A stretch of 64,000 bases of DNA from Arthrobacter sp. B1I2 (GCF_030816485.1 NZ_JAUSYC010000001.1:4216001-4280000); one strand, 5' to 3'; positions 51,723 through 61,241 are shown, numbered from the stretch's first letter. The notes: a model not told the origin generated them from the sequence alone. Made by a program: numbers and translations.

Positions 51723-52778
51723 ATGAAAGAAAAGGCCGACGGCGGCCGGACGGTCACGCTGAAGGATTTGGCCCGGGAGCTGGGCGTCCATCCGTCGACC
51801 GTCTCCAGGGTTTTGCATTCGGGTTCCGACGTGGCCAAGGGAGCCGCCTCGGCTGCCACCGCGGAGCGCGTCCGTGACCTGGCCCGCAAGCTCGGCTACT
51901 CCCCCGATCCGCAGGCCGCCAGCCTCCGCACCCGGCGGACGAAACTGCTCGGTGTCATCGTCCCCCGGCTTTCGGACCTGGTCCTGGCCATCATGTACGA
52001 GGGCATCGACGAGGCCTCAGCGGAGGTGGGCTACTCCGCCTTCGTGATGAACTCGCGCGATGACCCCGAGGAACAGCGGCGGAAGATCGACCTCATGCTG
52101 GCGCGCCGGGTGGACGGCCTGATCATTGGCGACGCCCACCTCGACGGCGGCCTTCTGCAGGAACTGACCGACCGGAAAGTCCCGTTCGTGCTGATGAACC
52201 GGCGGGTACCCGGCTACCCATCCGCCACCTGCGACGACGTCGTCGGCGGCGAACTCGTGGCCAGCCACCTGTGGGAGATGGGCCACCGGCAAGTGGCGGT
52301 GATCGCCGGCGAACCGTACGCAAGCACCGCCGTCGACCGCACTGCCGGCTTCCTGGACCGCTGGCGGTCGCTGGGCGGCACCATCTCCGACGATGACGTG
52401 GTGTGGTCCAGGTTCGATACCGCCGGGGGCCGGGAGGCCGGGGAAGAGATCCTCGCCAGCGGCAGGCCACGCCCCACCGCCATCTTCGCGGTCAACGATT
52501 TCGCCGCCATTGGAGCGATGGGAGCCTTGCGCTCCCACGGCCTCACGGTAGGCGTGGACGTGGCGGTAGTGGGCTACAACGACACTTCCCTGGCGGCCGA
52601 ACTTCCCATTCCGCTGACCTCGGTCCACTCCCCCATGGCGGAGATCGGGCGGACGGCAGTGCGGCTTATCCAGGCCGTGCTCAGGGGCGAAAAACCCGAA
52701 CCTGCACGGCTGAAGCCCACGCTGTGCGTGCGGGAAAGCAGCGCCGCCAGGGCGCCGGCGGAAGTGACCGCAAACTAA
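51723..52778 (+). CDS. LacI/GalR-family transcriptional regulator
   Basis: The ATG at 51723 follows GGAGAGGGAC and gives 351 residues. The N-terminal HTH VTLKDLARELGVHPSTVSRVLHSG (about 11-34) with hinge helix is standard LacI. The periplasmic-binding-type effector domain follows, with LIIGDAHLDGGLL and GHRQVAVIAGEPYAST. It is divergent from the amide/imide operon and probably represses it. Its last bases overlap the convergent PucR gene. Confidence 0.87.
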   Translation: MKEKADGGRTVTLKDLARELGVHPSTVSRVLHSGSDVAKGAASAATAERVRDLARKLGYSPDPQAASLRTRRTKLLGVIVPRLSDLVLAIMYEGIDEASAEVGYSAFVMNSRDDPEEQRRKIDLMLARRVDGLIIGDAHLDGGLLQELTDRKVPFVLMNRRVPGYPSATCDDVVGGELVASHLWEMGHRQVAVIAGEPYASTAVDRTAGFLDRWRSLGGTISDDDVVWSRFDTAGGREAGEEILASGRPRPTAIFAVNDFAAIGAMGALRSHGLTVGVDVAVVGYNDTSLAAELPIPLTSVHSPMAEIGRTAVRLIQAVLRGEKPEPARLKPTLCVRESSAARAPAEVTAN

Positions 52779-54220
52779 GTCCCGGCGCCCACGATCTTCA
52801 ATGCCAGCAGGCAGGTGGCGCGGACTTCGCCGTCATCCAGGTCAACCCGCAGAAGCTCCTCGATCTTGTGCAACCTGTACGTCAGGGTGTTGCGGTGGAT
52901 GAAGAGCTCGCTGCAGGTCTCGCGGGTATTCCCGCTGTGCCGCAAGTACGCCTCAAGCGTTTCGCGCAAGGCGGTGCCGCCGTCGGACATCAACGGGGCC
53001 AGGAGGCGCCGGGACATTCCCACCAGTCCCGGCCCGGGCAGGCCCTCCACCACGCCGGCGAGGTCTGCAACCGGCGCCTGATGGAGCCCCGGCTCGCCTA
53101 CCCGGCGGCGGGCCAGCTGCAGCACCAGCGGCAGTTCGTCCAGATTCCCGCACCGGGAGACGACGGCGGACAGTTCCGGCGCGTCCTGGAAGGACTTCCG
53201 GACGGCTTCCATCAGCTCCATCCCGGCTTCCCTGCGCTGTACCAGCACGGTGGTGAGGCCCGCCTCCTCCATGAACCGCACCGTGCTGTACTCAGCCTGC
53301 AGGCCCACCCTCACGCGCCACGCGATGGTCCTCAGCTTGGCCGGCGCAATCTCCCCTGCTCCGCCGATCAGCACCGAGCCCCACTCCCCGTCCGGCTCGA
53401 ACCCGGCCTCCGCGGCGTAGCGCCGCAGGGCCGGCGTCGGCGTTCCCCTGGCCTCGTAGAGCGCCTCCATGAACCGTGCGGCTTCCCGCGAATGCAGGGG
53501 CGACCGGGAGCCAAGGGTGTAGCTCAGCTGCATGGCAATGACCGCCGCCACCGGCCCCAGCAGCGGCTGCAGCACCACGCTGCTCTTGATTCCCTCGATG
53601 GCCAGCCTGAACCGGAGAATTCCGCCGCTCGGCAGGCTCAGGGTGGTCCGGGCCGTTCCGCCCCCGGCTGTTCCTGCGGAGATGAGTTCAAAGCCGTTGT
53701 GGTCAAGGACCGCAACCCGCGCCCGGATCGCGGTGGCAACCCGCTCCAGTACCTGCGCCAGGGAATGGCCGCCTGCCGCCAGCCTGGTGCACTCATCGGC
53801 CAGCTCCCACCCGGCGCGCAGCTCGGCATAACGTTCGGCCGCGATGAGCTGGTCCACATGCCTCATCACCAGGACGAACGGCACCTCCGGAGGCAGCTCA
53901 AGCAACGGAAGGCCAAGGGTTTCACAGGCCTTCACCAGGCCCGCCGGCAAGTCGCGGTGCGCTGCGCCCAGGCCGAAAACCAGCCCCGCTACGGGCACGG
54001 ACATCAGACGCTCAACGTAGGCATCCCAAATGCGGTAGTCCTTGACGTTGAGGCCCATCCCGTTGGTCAGCAGCAGCGCGTTGACGCTGAGGAAGGGCGT
54101 GGGGTCCATGTGCTCCGTGGGCGCGCACCAGGCGATGGGCCGGGCGAGGCGTCCCGGACTGCCGGCCACGGCAAGGCGGATGTTCAGCGCGGGGTCCGCT
54201 AGTAGATCGGCAACACGCAT
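52775..54220 (-). CDS. PucR-family transcriptional regulator
   Basis: The 481-residue protein has an N-terminal PucR ligand domain (about 1-130), a GGDEF-like or GAF-like middle, and a C-terminal PucR-type HTH at about 430-470 (TCSELFIHRNTLTYRLHKIEELLRVDL). PucR proteins control purine, urea and amino-acid catabolism. It is divergent from the 5-oxoprolinase operon across 100 bases and likely controls it. It converges with the LacI-type gene, overlapping by four bases. Confidence 0.85.
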   Translation of the reverse strand: MRVADLLADPALNIRLAVAGSPGRLARPIAWCAPTEHMDPTPFLSVNALLLTNGMGLNVKDYRIWDAYVERLMSVPVAGLVFGLGAAHRDLPAGLVKACETLGLPLLELPPEVPFVLVMRHVDQLIAAERYAELRAGWELADECTRLAAGGHSLAQVLERVATAIRARVAVLDHNGFELISAGTAGGGTARTTLSLPSGGILRFRLAIEGIKSSVVLQPLLGPVAAVIAMQLSYTLGSRSPLHSREAARFMEALYEARGTPTPALRRYAAEAGFEPDGEWGSVLIGGAGEIAPAKLRTIAWRVRVGLQAEYSTVRFMEEAGLTTVLVQRREAGMELMEAVRKSFQDAPELSAVVSRCGNLDELPLVLQLARRRVGEPGLHQAPVADLAGVVEGLPGPGLVGMSRRLLAPLMSDGGTALRETLEAYLRHSGNTRETCSELFIHRNTLTYRLHKIEELLRVDLDDGEVRATCLLALKIVGAGT

Positions 54221-54320
54221 GGCAATTCCTCCCGGTTAGTGCAAGAAGCATAATCCGCCTGTTCACATTCGGCGATCCGCCCAATTCCGGTAGGGTCCCC
54301 GCCTCTGTACCGTTGCCTGC

Positions 54321-55085
54321 ATGCACAAAAACGTGACGGAAACCACGCCTGCCCAGGTGCTCCTGAATTCGGACATGGGTGAAGGTTTTGGATTGCACGA
54401 GTTCGGAAACGACGTTGCCCTGATGGAGATCATCGACGTCGCCAACGTCGCCTGCGGCTACCACGCCGGAGACCCGGACGTCATGAACCGCACGGTGGCC
54501 CTTGCCGCTGAGCACGGTGTGGCCGTCGGGGCCCATCCCGGGCTCCCCGACCCCATGGGCTTCGGCCGCCGCCGCATGGTCCTCACGCCGGACGAAGTGG
54601 AGTCGATCATCCTGTACCAGACGGGGGCACTGACCGCTTTCCTGGCGAAGAACGGCCTGTCCCTCAACCACATCAAGCCCCACGGGGCCCTCTACGGCAT
54701 GCTCGCTGGCGACGAAGACCTCATGCAGGCAGCGGCCGGAACAGCCAAACAGTTCGCTGTTCCGTTCTACGGGCTCGCCGGCACCGCTCACGAAGCCGTG
54801 TGCCGTGCCATGGGTGTGGACTTCGTTGCCGAACTCTACGTGGACCTGAATTACGGCCCCGACGGCGGGCTCCTGATCCAGCGCCGCCCCGCGCCCACGG
54901 ACCCGGCCGCCGCCGCAGAACGCGTCAGCCGGGCGGTGGCAGGCGAGCCTGTGGCCGCCGTCGACGGCACTCCCCTGGACATCACGTTCCAAAGCATCTG
55001 CGTCCATTCCGATGCTCCCAACGCCGTCGCCGTCGCCTCCGCCGTGCGCAAGGCACTCAACTCAACCCGATCCACCCACTCCTGA
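54321..55085 (+). CDS. pxpA: 5-oxoprolinase subunit A (LamB/YcsF family)
   Basis: The 254-residue protein starts LNSDMGEGFGLHEFGNDVALMEIIDVANVACGYHAGDP, the signature of the LamB/YcsF family, later shown to be PxpA. It acts with PxpB and PxpC to hydrolyse 5-oxoproline (pyroglutamate) to glutamate with ATP. HPGLPDPMGFGRRRM and SLNHIKPHGALYG are further conserved blocks. It is the first gene of the operon and lies opposite pucR. All three subunits are present here. Confidence 0.9.
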   Translation: MHKNVTETTPAQVLLNSDMGEGFGLHEFGNDVALMEIIDVANVACGYHAGDPDVMNRTVALAAEHGVAVGAHPGLPDPMGFGRRRMVLTPDEVESIILYQTGALTAFLAKNGLSLNHIKPHGALYGMLAGDEDLMQAAAGTAKQFAVPFYGLAGTAHEAVCRAMGVDFVAELYVDLNYGPDGGLLIQRRPAPTDPAAAAERVSRAVAGEPVAAVDGTPLDITFQSICVHSDAPNAVAVASAVRKALNSTRSTHS

Positions 55086-55098
55086 AAGCGAGAAGCAC

Positions 55099-55338
55099 AT
55101 GGCCACGATCGTTTCACCCCTTCCCGGAGTCTTCTACCGCAAGCCCGGACCGGGCAAACCCCCCTTCGCCAATGAAGGCGACACCATCGAAGTCGGCCAG
55201 ACCATCGGCATCGTGGAAATCATGAAGCAGTTCACCGAGATCCAGTCCGACGTCGCCGGGACCCTTGAATCCTTTGAAGTCAACGAAGGCGAGATGGTCA
55301 ACCCGGGCGACTCCATCGTCGTCATCCGGGAAGGATAA
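55099..55338 (+). CDS. Biotin carboxyl carrier protein, small
   Basis: The 79-residue protein is a single biotinyl/lipoyl domain with the biotin lysine K43 in VEIMKQFTEI, where the usual motif is EAMKM; the Met before the Lys is kept. It is well below the length of fatty-acid-synthesis AccB proteins, which carry long N-terminal linkers. It lies between pxpA and a biotin carboxylase gene, so it is dedicated to this operon. It would carry activated CO2 for an oxoproline or urea-like reaction; the acceptor is not known. Confidence 0.85.
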   Translation: MATIVSPLPGVFYRKPGPGKPPFANEGDTIEVGQTIGIVEIMKQFTEIQSDVAGTLESFEVNEGEMVNPGDSIVVIREG

Positions 55339-55347
55339 AGGCAGCCC

Positions 55348-56697
55348 ATGAAACTGTTCATCGCAAACCGCGGCGAGATTGCCGTGCGGGTCGCCAGGAC
55401 CGCCCGCGAAATGGGCATCGAGACAGTGCTGGGAGTCAGCGAGCCCGACGCCGAATCACTGGCAGCCCGGTCAGCGGACCATTACGTGGTGGTTGGCCCG
55501 GCCCAGGCAGCAGCCAGCTACCTGAACCAGGACGCCCTGGTCGCCGCAGCCCGGGAGCAGGGGTGCGACGCCGTGCACCCCGGCTACGGCTTCCTCTCGG
55601 AGAATGCCGACTTCGCCCGGAAGGTGGCAGACGCCGGCCTGACCTGGGTGGGCCCGAACGCGGACACCATCGCCATGATGGGCAACAAGTCCCTGGCCAG
55701 GGAATCGGCAGCCAAAGCCGGGGTCCCCGTGCTGCGGGGGTCGGACGGGCCTCTGGACCCGGAGGCGGACGCCGTCGAAATTGCGCGCGGCATCGGGTAC
55801 CCGCTGGTGGTGAAGGCTTCCGCAGGAGGCGGCGGCAGGGGCATCCGCTTCGTGCACGACGAAGGCGAGCTCCTGGAGACCATCGAAATGGCCCGGGACG
55901 AAGCCGCTGCCGTCTTCGGTGACGCCACCGTCTACCTGGAACGGTTCGTGGAGCATGCCCGCCACGTTGAGGTGCAGGTCCTCGGCGACGGGACCAACTT
56001 CATCCATTTGGGTGACCGGGACTGTTCCATGCAGCGCCGTTCCCAGAAGGTGCTGGAGGAAGCCCCGGCCCCGGACCTTCCCGAGGCCGTCCGCACTACC
56101 ATCCGGGAGTCTTCCGTAGCTCTGGCCCGCCAATGCGGCTACCACGGAGCGGGGACGGTGGAGTTCCTGTACGACCCCGTCAACCACGAGGCGGCGTTCA
56201 TTGAGATGAACACGCGCATCCAGGTGGAGCACCCCATCACCGAGCAGATCACCGGCGTGGACCTGGTCCGCGAGCAACTGCTGATCGCCTCCACCGGCTC
56301 CATGTCGATTTCCCAGGACGACGTGCGCTTCACCGGCCATGCCATCGAATGCCGCATCAACGCGGAAGACCCCAACCACCACTTCTTCCCCAGCCCGGGG
56401 GTGATCCGGTCCCTGGAATGGCCATCGGGTGAGGGAATCCGGGTGGACACCGGCGTGGAGGCAGGATCGGTTGTGAGCCCGTACTACGACTCCCTCCTGG
56501 CCAAGCTGATCGTCCACGCCCCGGACCGGGACGCCGCCATCGCAGCTGCCCTGGCGGCTTTGGAGGCAACACACATCGAAGGGGTCAAGACCACCGTCCC
56601 CGTCCACACGGCGCTGCTGAAACGGCCTGAATTTGCCGGCGTCAGCCACCACTCCAAGTTCATCGAAACCGCAGCCGATCTGATGGGGGCAAAATGA
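55348..56697 (+). CDS. Biotin carboxylase subunit
   Basis: The 449-residue protein is a full biotin carboxylase: the N-terminal FIANRGEIAVRVARTAREMG, ATP-grasp loop ASAGGGGRGIRFVHDEGEL, then ERFVEHARHVEVQVLGDG and IEMNTRIQVEHPITEQITG. It should carboxylate the biotin of the small carrier encoded just before it. Its stop overlaps the start of pxpB by four bases, so the operon is tight. No carboxyltransferase is encoded nearby, which leaves the acceptor open; PxpBC subunits are related to those of urea-carboxylase/allophanate hydrolase complexes. Confidence 0.9.
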   Translation: MKLFIANRGEIAVRVARTAREMGIETVLGVSEPDAESLAARSADHYVVVGPAQAAASYLNQDALVAAAREQGCDAVHPGYGFLSENADFARKVADAGLTWVGPNADTIAMMGNKSLARESAAKAGVPVLRGSDGPLDPEADAVEIARGIGYPLVVKASAGGGGRGIRFVHDEGELLETIEMARDEAAAVFGDATVYLERFVEHARHVEVQVLGDGTNFIHLGDRDCSMQRRSQKVLEEAPAPDLPEAVRTTIRESSVALARQCGYHGAGTVEFLYDPVNHEAAFIEMNTRIQVEHPITEQITGVDLVREQLLIASTGSMSISQDDVRFTGHAIECRINAEDPNHHFFPSPGVIRSLEWPSGEGIRVDTGVEAGSVVSPYYDSLLAKLIVHAPDRDAAIAAALAALEATHIEGVKTTVPVHTALLKRPEFAGVSHHSKFIETAADLMGAK

Positions 56698-57599
56698 CCA
56701 CCGACGCCGCCGTCCTCCCGGGTGCCCGCTACACCTGGGGCGGGGACGAATTCCTGTTCGTGGAAGTCTCCGAGGCCATGAGCCTGCCTGCGAACTTCAA
56801 GGTCATGTCCATCGCCGGCAGGCTCTCCGCGGCCCAACTGCCGGGAATCGTGGACATCTGCCCCGCCAACGCATCCCTGCTGGTGCGGTTCGATCCTGAC
56901 GTCCTGCCTCCGGAACAGCTGGAAACGGCCGTGAGGGACATCGAGCGCGACCTGATGAACCACCAGGAACGGGCGCTTGAAACCCGGATCATTGAAGTCC
57001 CCGTCTGGTACGAGGACCCCTTCACCGCCGAAGTGGCTGAGCGGTTCCGCGAAGGCTTCCACCAGGAGCCTGAAGGCAGCGACATCGACTATGCGGCCAA
57101 GGTCAACCACCTCAAGGACGCCGCGGAATTCATCCAGCGGCACCACGAACAGCCGTGGCTGGTGTCCATGGTGGGCTTCGTGGCCGGGCTGCCGTTCCTG
57201 TTCCAGCTGGTGGACCGCGACAAGCAGCTGGAGGTTCCCAAGTACCTGAGCCCGCGGACCGACACCCCGAAACTGACCGTGGGGCACGGAGGATGCTTCG
57301 GCTGCATCTATTCCGTCCGCGGCGCCGGCGGATACCAGATGTTCGGCGTGGCCGCCGCCCCCATCTTTGATCCCGGGCAGGCCCTGGCGGACTTCAAGGA
57401 TTTCATGGTGTTTTTCCGCCCCGGGGACATCGTGAAGTTCAAGCCGGTCACCGAGGCGGAATACAACTCAATCCAGGCCGAGATCTCGGCCGGCACCTTC
57501 CGCTACCGGCAGGCGCCGGTAACCTTCGAGCTGTCCAAGGCACTGGCAGACCCCGAAGGCTACAACCGTGAACTCATGGAGGCCCTCAATGGCATTTGA
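56694..57599 (+). CDS. pxpB: 5-oxoprolinase subunit B
   Basis: The 301-residue protein belongs to the PxpB/KipI (allophanate hydrolase subunit 1) family. The central IIEVPVWYEDPFTAEV and VGFVAGLPFLFQLVDRDKQLEVPKYLSPRTDTPK blocks are characteristic. An N-terminal extension of about 80 residues is longer than in the shortest family members. It forms a complex with PxpC, whose start overlaps its end by 11 bases. Together with PxpA it forms 5-oxoprolinase. Confidence 0.88.
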   Translation: MTTDAAVLPGARYTWGGDEFLFVEVSEAMSLPANFKVMSIAGRLSAAQLPGIVDICPANASLLVRFDPDVLPPEQLETAVRDIERDLMNHQERALETRIIEVPVWYEDPFTAEVAERFREGFHQEPEGSDIDYAAKVNHLKDAAEFIQRHHEQPWLVSMVGFVAGLPFLFQLVDRDKQLEVPKYLSPRTDTPKLTVGHGGCFGCIYSVRGAGGYQMFGVAAAPIFDPGQALADFKDFMVFFRPGDIVKFKPVTEAEYNSIQAEISAGTFRYRQAPVTFELSKALADPEGYNRELMEALNGI

Positions 57600-58569
57600 A
57601 ATTGGAAACCCGGGCCTGGCCACCACTGTCCAGGACCAGGGGCGCACGGGCCACTACAACGTGGGCATCCCGCAAAGCGGTTCCATGGACCAGTACTCCG
57701 CTGAGCTCGGAAATGCACTGGTGGGAAACACGGCACGGGAAGCGGTCCTTGAGTGCACCTACCTCGGACCCGTGCTGACCACCGACAGCGACGCGGTCAT
57801 CGCCGTCACGGGCGCCCCTGTGGAGGTGAAGGTCAACGGGGAGCCGCGGCCCCAGTGGAGCCGCCTGCTGCTGAAGGCCGGGGATCAGCTCTCCTTCGGC
57901 GTCATCCAGGGCGGCACCCGCTACTACATCGCAGTCCAGGGCGGCATCGACGTCCCGGAGGTGCTCGGAAGCCGCTCCACGTACAGCCTCGGCGGGATCG
58001 GCGGGTTCAAGGGCCGGAAGCTTGAGGCGGGAGACGTGGTCCCCGTGGGCGCGCCCCTCAACGGTGGAAAAATTCCCCAGGCCGAGACCGTTCCGGAGGA
58101 ATTCCGGCCCGTTTACGCCAAAGAGCAGGAAGTCCGGATCGTGCTGGGGTTGTACGACCACCGCCTCACCGACGAAGGCCTGGGCAATCTCCTGAATGAC
58201 GAGTGGAAAGTGACCCCGGTGGCTGACCGGATGGGCCTGCGCTACTCCGGCCCGGGGGTGAAATGGAAAGAACGGGAACAGCCTTTCGGCGCCGGCTCGG
58301 ACCCCTCCAACATTGTGGACGCCGGGTACGCCGTGGGGTCCATCCAGATTCCCGGCGGCACCCAGCCCATCATCCTGCACCGCGATGCCGTCTCCGGCGG
58401 CGGGTACGCCATGGTGGGCACCGTGATCAGCGCCGACATGGATCTGGTTGCCAGGGCGGCCCCCGGAACGGCAACCCGGTTTGTGGCTGTCAGCCTGGCT
58501 GATGCCCTGGAGGCCCGGCGGGATCTTGCTGCACGCCGGAACAAGGCGTGGGCGGCACTGGGTCGATAA
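57589..58569 (+). CDS. pxpC: 5-oxoprolinase subunit C
   Basis: The ATG at 57589 gives 326 residues of the PxpC/KipA (allophanate hydrolase subunit 2) family: NPGLATTVQDQGRTGHYNVGIPQSGSMDQYS at the start and IQIPGGTQPIILHRDAVSGGGYAMVG near the end. It pairs with PxpB and overlaps it, as usual. It is the last gene of the operon, followed by a strong terminator. Confidence 0.9.
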   Translation: MAFEIGNPGLATTVQDQGRTGHYNVGIPQSGSMDQYSAELGNALVGNTAREAVLECTYLGPVLTTDSDAVIAVTGAPVEVKVNGEPRPQWSRLLLKAGDQLSFGVIQGGTRYYIAVQGGIDVPEVLGSRSTYSLGGIGGFKGRKLEAGDVVPVGAPLNGGKIPQAETVPEEFRPVYAKEQEVRIVLGLYDHRLTDEGLGNLLNDEWKVTPVADRMGLRYSGPGVKWKEREQPFGAGSDPSNIVDAGYAVGSIQIPGGTQPIILHRDAVSGGGYAMVGTVISADMDLVARAAPGTATRFVAVSLADALEARRDLAARRNKAWAALGR

Positions 58570-58610
58570 GGCAGTAGCAGTTCGCGTAACCAGCAGTTTC
58601 TGTATTGCGA

Positions 58611-58642
58611 AGGGCGCGCCCGGCGAAAGCCGGACGCGCCCT
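58611..58642. terminator. Bidirectional Rho-independent terminator, intact copy
   Basis: AGGGCGCGCCCGGC and GCCGGACGCGCCCT form a 14-base stem with one mismatch and a GAAA tetraloop, followed by CGGTTCT. It lies between the convergent pxpC and permease genes. Relic copies of it are at 30278 and 43678. Confidence 0.8.
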
Positions 58643-58687
58643 CGGTTCTGCCCCTGGACCCCTAGTCGTGGTTCCCAAGCGGCTGAG

Positions 58688-60100
58688 TTAGTCGATGAGC
58701 ACCCGCGGCTTGGCCTCGTCGGTTGCTGCAAGAACGGCCGGAACCTTGCCCGACCGGTGGTTCAGCCAGTTCGCCCCTGCCAGCAGTGCCACCAACGCGA
58801 ACGTGCTCAGGAGCTGGGGGCGGGAGTCCTCACCGATGAAGCCCACCGTGAAGATCGCCGCGAGGATGACCAGGCCGAGGGAAGTGAGCCACGGGAACCC
58901 GGGCATCCGCAGGGGAAGGTCCGTGCCCTCGCGGTCGGCGCGGAGCCGCAGCGCGAGCTGGGCCAGGAGCGCGGACGTCCACACCAGAAGACAGGTCGAG
59001 CCCACGATGTTCAGCAGGACCGGCAGGACCTTCTCGGGGAACGCCAGCTCCAGCACAACCGTGACCACGCCGAAGGCAACGCTGGCCAGGACTGCGGCCA
59101 CCGGAACCCGAGCCGCGGACACCGAAGCCAGCCAACGCGGTGCTTCGCCGCGCTCGGCCAGGGAGAATGCCATCCGCGAGGCACCGTAGAGGTTGGCGTT
59201 GAGGGCGGAGAGCAGTGCCGCGACGGCCACCAGGGTGATGGCGGTGGCAGCGCCGGGCATACCGGCGGCGTCCAGCACTGCGGCGAACGGGCTCTTCAGC
59301 CCCGCCGAACCCACGGGAACCACGGCCGCGATCACGAAGATGGCACCGATGTAGAACACCAGGATGCGCCACAGCACGGTGCGGACTGCCTTCTTGACGC
59401 TGCGGGCCGGCTCAGCCGTCTCGGCTGCCGCCACGGACACGATCTCGGTGCCACCGAACGCGAACGCCACCACAAACAGTGCCGTCGCAATCCCGGCAAA
59501 ACCACTCGGTGCGAAGCCGGCTCCGGTGAAGTTGGAAAGACCTGGCGACTGCACGCCCGGCAGCCAGCCGAAGAGCAGGGCGGCGCCCACCAGCAGGAAC
59601 CCCACGATCGCCGCCACCTTGAGCAGGGCGAACCAGAACTCGAACTCGCCGAAATTCTTTACGCTGGTCAGGTTCACGCCGGTGAGCAGCACGATGAACA
59701 CGAAGGCCATCAGCCACACCGGGAGGGCGGGGAAGATGGTGGCCAGCAGGCCCGCCGCGCCGAGCGCCTCGGCAGCGATGACCACCACCAGCTGCAGCCA
59801 CCAGAGCCAGCCAACCGTGGCACCGGCCACGGGCCCGTACGCCTTGGCGGTGTACACGGAGAAGGCACCGCTGTCCGGATTGGCGGCAGCCATCTCGCCG
59901 AGCGCCCACATCACCAGGATGATGAGCGTACCGGCCACCAGGTAGGAGATCAGCACCGCCGGGCCGGCGGCCTGGATGCCGGCGCCGGAGCCGATGAACA
60001 GGCCCGCGCCGATGGCGCTTCCCAGGCCCATCATGGTGAGCTGCCGGGGTTTGAGGGCCGCGCCGAGGGCGCGGGCAGACGTCTTTGTCTGTTGTTCCAT
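58688..60100 (-). CDS. APC-family amino acid permease
   Basis: The ATG at 60100 follows GAGGA and gives 470 residues with about 12 helices. LKPRQLTMMGLGSAIGAGLFIGSGAGIQAAGPA is the start typical of the AAT/GABA-permease group. It should import an amino acid, probably aromatic or branched, given the aminotransferase and ThDP-enzyme genes alongside. Decayed partial copies of this gene, and of its terminator, occur at 30.3-31.1 kb and as a scrap at 35.3 kb. Confidence 0.88.
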   Translation of the reverse strand: MEQQTKTSARALGAALKPRQLTMMGLGSAIGAGLFIGSGAGIQAAGPAVLISYLVAGTLIILVMWALGEMAAANPDSGAFSVYTAKAYGPVAGATVGWLWWLQLVVVIAAEALGAAGLLATIFPALPVWLMAFVFIVLLTGVNLTSVKNFGEFEFWFALLKVAAIVGFLLVGAALLFGWLPGVQSPGLSNFTGAGFAPSGFAGIATALFVVAFAFGGTEIVSVAAAETAEPARSVKKAVRTVLWRILVFYIGAIFVIAAVVPVGSAGLKSPFAAVLDAAGMPGAATAITLVAVAALLSALNANLYGASRMAFSLAERGEAPRWLASVSAARVPVAAVLASVAFGVVTVVLELAFPEKVLPVLLNIVGSTCLLVWTSALLAQLALRLRADREGTDLPLRMPGFPWLTSLGLVILAAIFTVGFIGEDSRPQLLSTFALVALLAGANWLNHRSGKVPAVLAATDEAKPRVLID

Positions 60101-60143
60101 GGAGATTCCTCTGGTTGTAGGTGGAACTGTTGGGGATAAAACT

Positions 60144-61241
60144 TCAGGCCGCGTGGGCTGCCAGGAGCCGGAGCACGCGGTCGTTGGAAGCGGGGTCGGC
60201 AACGGTGATCCGCACGCCGTCGCCCTGGTACGCCCGGACCAGGATGCCGGCGGAATCGAACGCGTCCACCAGGCTCATCCGGAGGTTGTCATCCGCGCGG
60301 ATCCACAGGAAGTTGCCCTGGCTCGGCTGCAGCTTCCAGCCCTGCGTTTCCAGCTGGGCGGCCATTCGGGCACGCTCCTGCCGGACGGCGGCTACCCGCG
60401 CTTCCATCTCCTCCCCCGCGTCCAGCGATGCGATGGCCGCCTTCTGGGCCAGCGCACTCACGGCGAAGGGCAGGGCCGTGCGGCGCAGTCCTTCGGCAAT
60501 AGCCGGCGCCGCCACGGCGTAGCCCACGCGCAGGCCGGCGAGTCCATAGGCCTTGGAGAAGGTGCGCAGGACGCAGACGTTCGGGTACCGGCGGTAGAGC
60601 GCCAGGGAGTCGGGGCCGCTGCCGGCGTCGGCGTATTCCACGTAGGCCTCGTCGATCACCACCAGGATGTCGGAGCGTACGGATCGCAGGAAGGCCTCGA
60701 TGCGGTCGTGGCTGATGGGCACTCCGGTGGGGTTGTTGGGGGTGCAAAGCAGGATCACTTTGGTGCGGTCGGTGACGGCGGCGGCCATGGCGTCCAGGTC
60801 GTGCCCCTCCAACTCGTCCAGCGGGATCCGGACCGACCGGGCGCCGGCCAGCTCCACCAGGATGGGGTACGCCTCGAAGGAGCGCCACGCGAAGACCACC
60901 TCATCCCCGGCGTCGCACAGTCCGGTGATGATCTGCTGCAGGACACCCACGCTTCCGGGACCCACCGCGACTTCTTCTGTGGTGACGCCCAGGTGCCGGG
61001 CCAGCCGTTCCCGGAGTTCGACGGCGGCGCTGTCCGGATAGCGGTTCATGGTGCCGGCCGCCTCGGCCACCGCAGCCATGGCGGCAGGCAGCGGGTCGTA
61101 ATGGCTTTCGTTGCTGGCAAGGGCCGCGATGTCCGTACCGGCGCTGCGTCGGCCCGGGACGTACGACGGAAGGCCGGCTACCGCACCACGGAGGGTGGGC
61201 AACGCAGTTTTGGGAACGGCCAAAAGCTGATCACTGGTCAT
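60144..61241 (-). CDS. HisC-like pyridoxal-phosphate aminotransferase
   Basis: The 365-residue protein has the aminotransferase class I/II fold with ASNES near 42-46, CTPNNPTGVP, DEAYVEYAD, and FSKAYGLAGLRVGYA containing the PLP-binding Lys. The general layout fits histidinol-phosphate or aromatic-amino-acid aminotransferases of actinobacteria. Linked to a permease, an Lrp regulator and a ThDP enzyme, it probably makes a 2-oxo acid that the ThDP enzyme decarboxylates. It is divergent from the Lrp gene. Confidence 0.86.
   Translation of the reverse strand: MTSDQLLAVPKTALPTLRGAVAGLPSYVPGRRSAGTDIAALASNESHYDPLPAAMAAVAEAAGTMNRYPDSAAVELRERLARHLGVTTEEVAVGPGSVGVLQQIITGLCDAGDEVVFAWRSFEAYPILVELAGARSVRIPLDELEGHDLDAMAAAVTDRTKVILLCTPNNPTGVPISHDRIEAFLRSVRSDILVVIDEAYVEYADAGSGPDSLALYRRYPNVCVLRTFSKAYGLAGLRVGYAVAAPAIAEGLRRTALPFAVSALAQKAAIASLDAGEEMEARVAAVRQERARMAAQLETQGWKLQPSQGNFLWIRADDNLRMSLVDAFDSAGILVRAYQGDGVRITVADPASNDRVLRLLAAHAA

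Noticed and set aside
52403..54202. A 599-codon plus-strand frame opposite pucR
   Set aside because: Overlaps the PucR gene fully and has no domain; it begins inside the LacI gene.
58448..60139. A 563-codon plus-strand frame opposite the APC permease
   Set aside because: Repeats of His, Gln and Arg-rich residues are typical of the complement of a membrane-protein gene; no start signal or domain.
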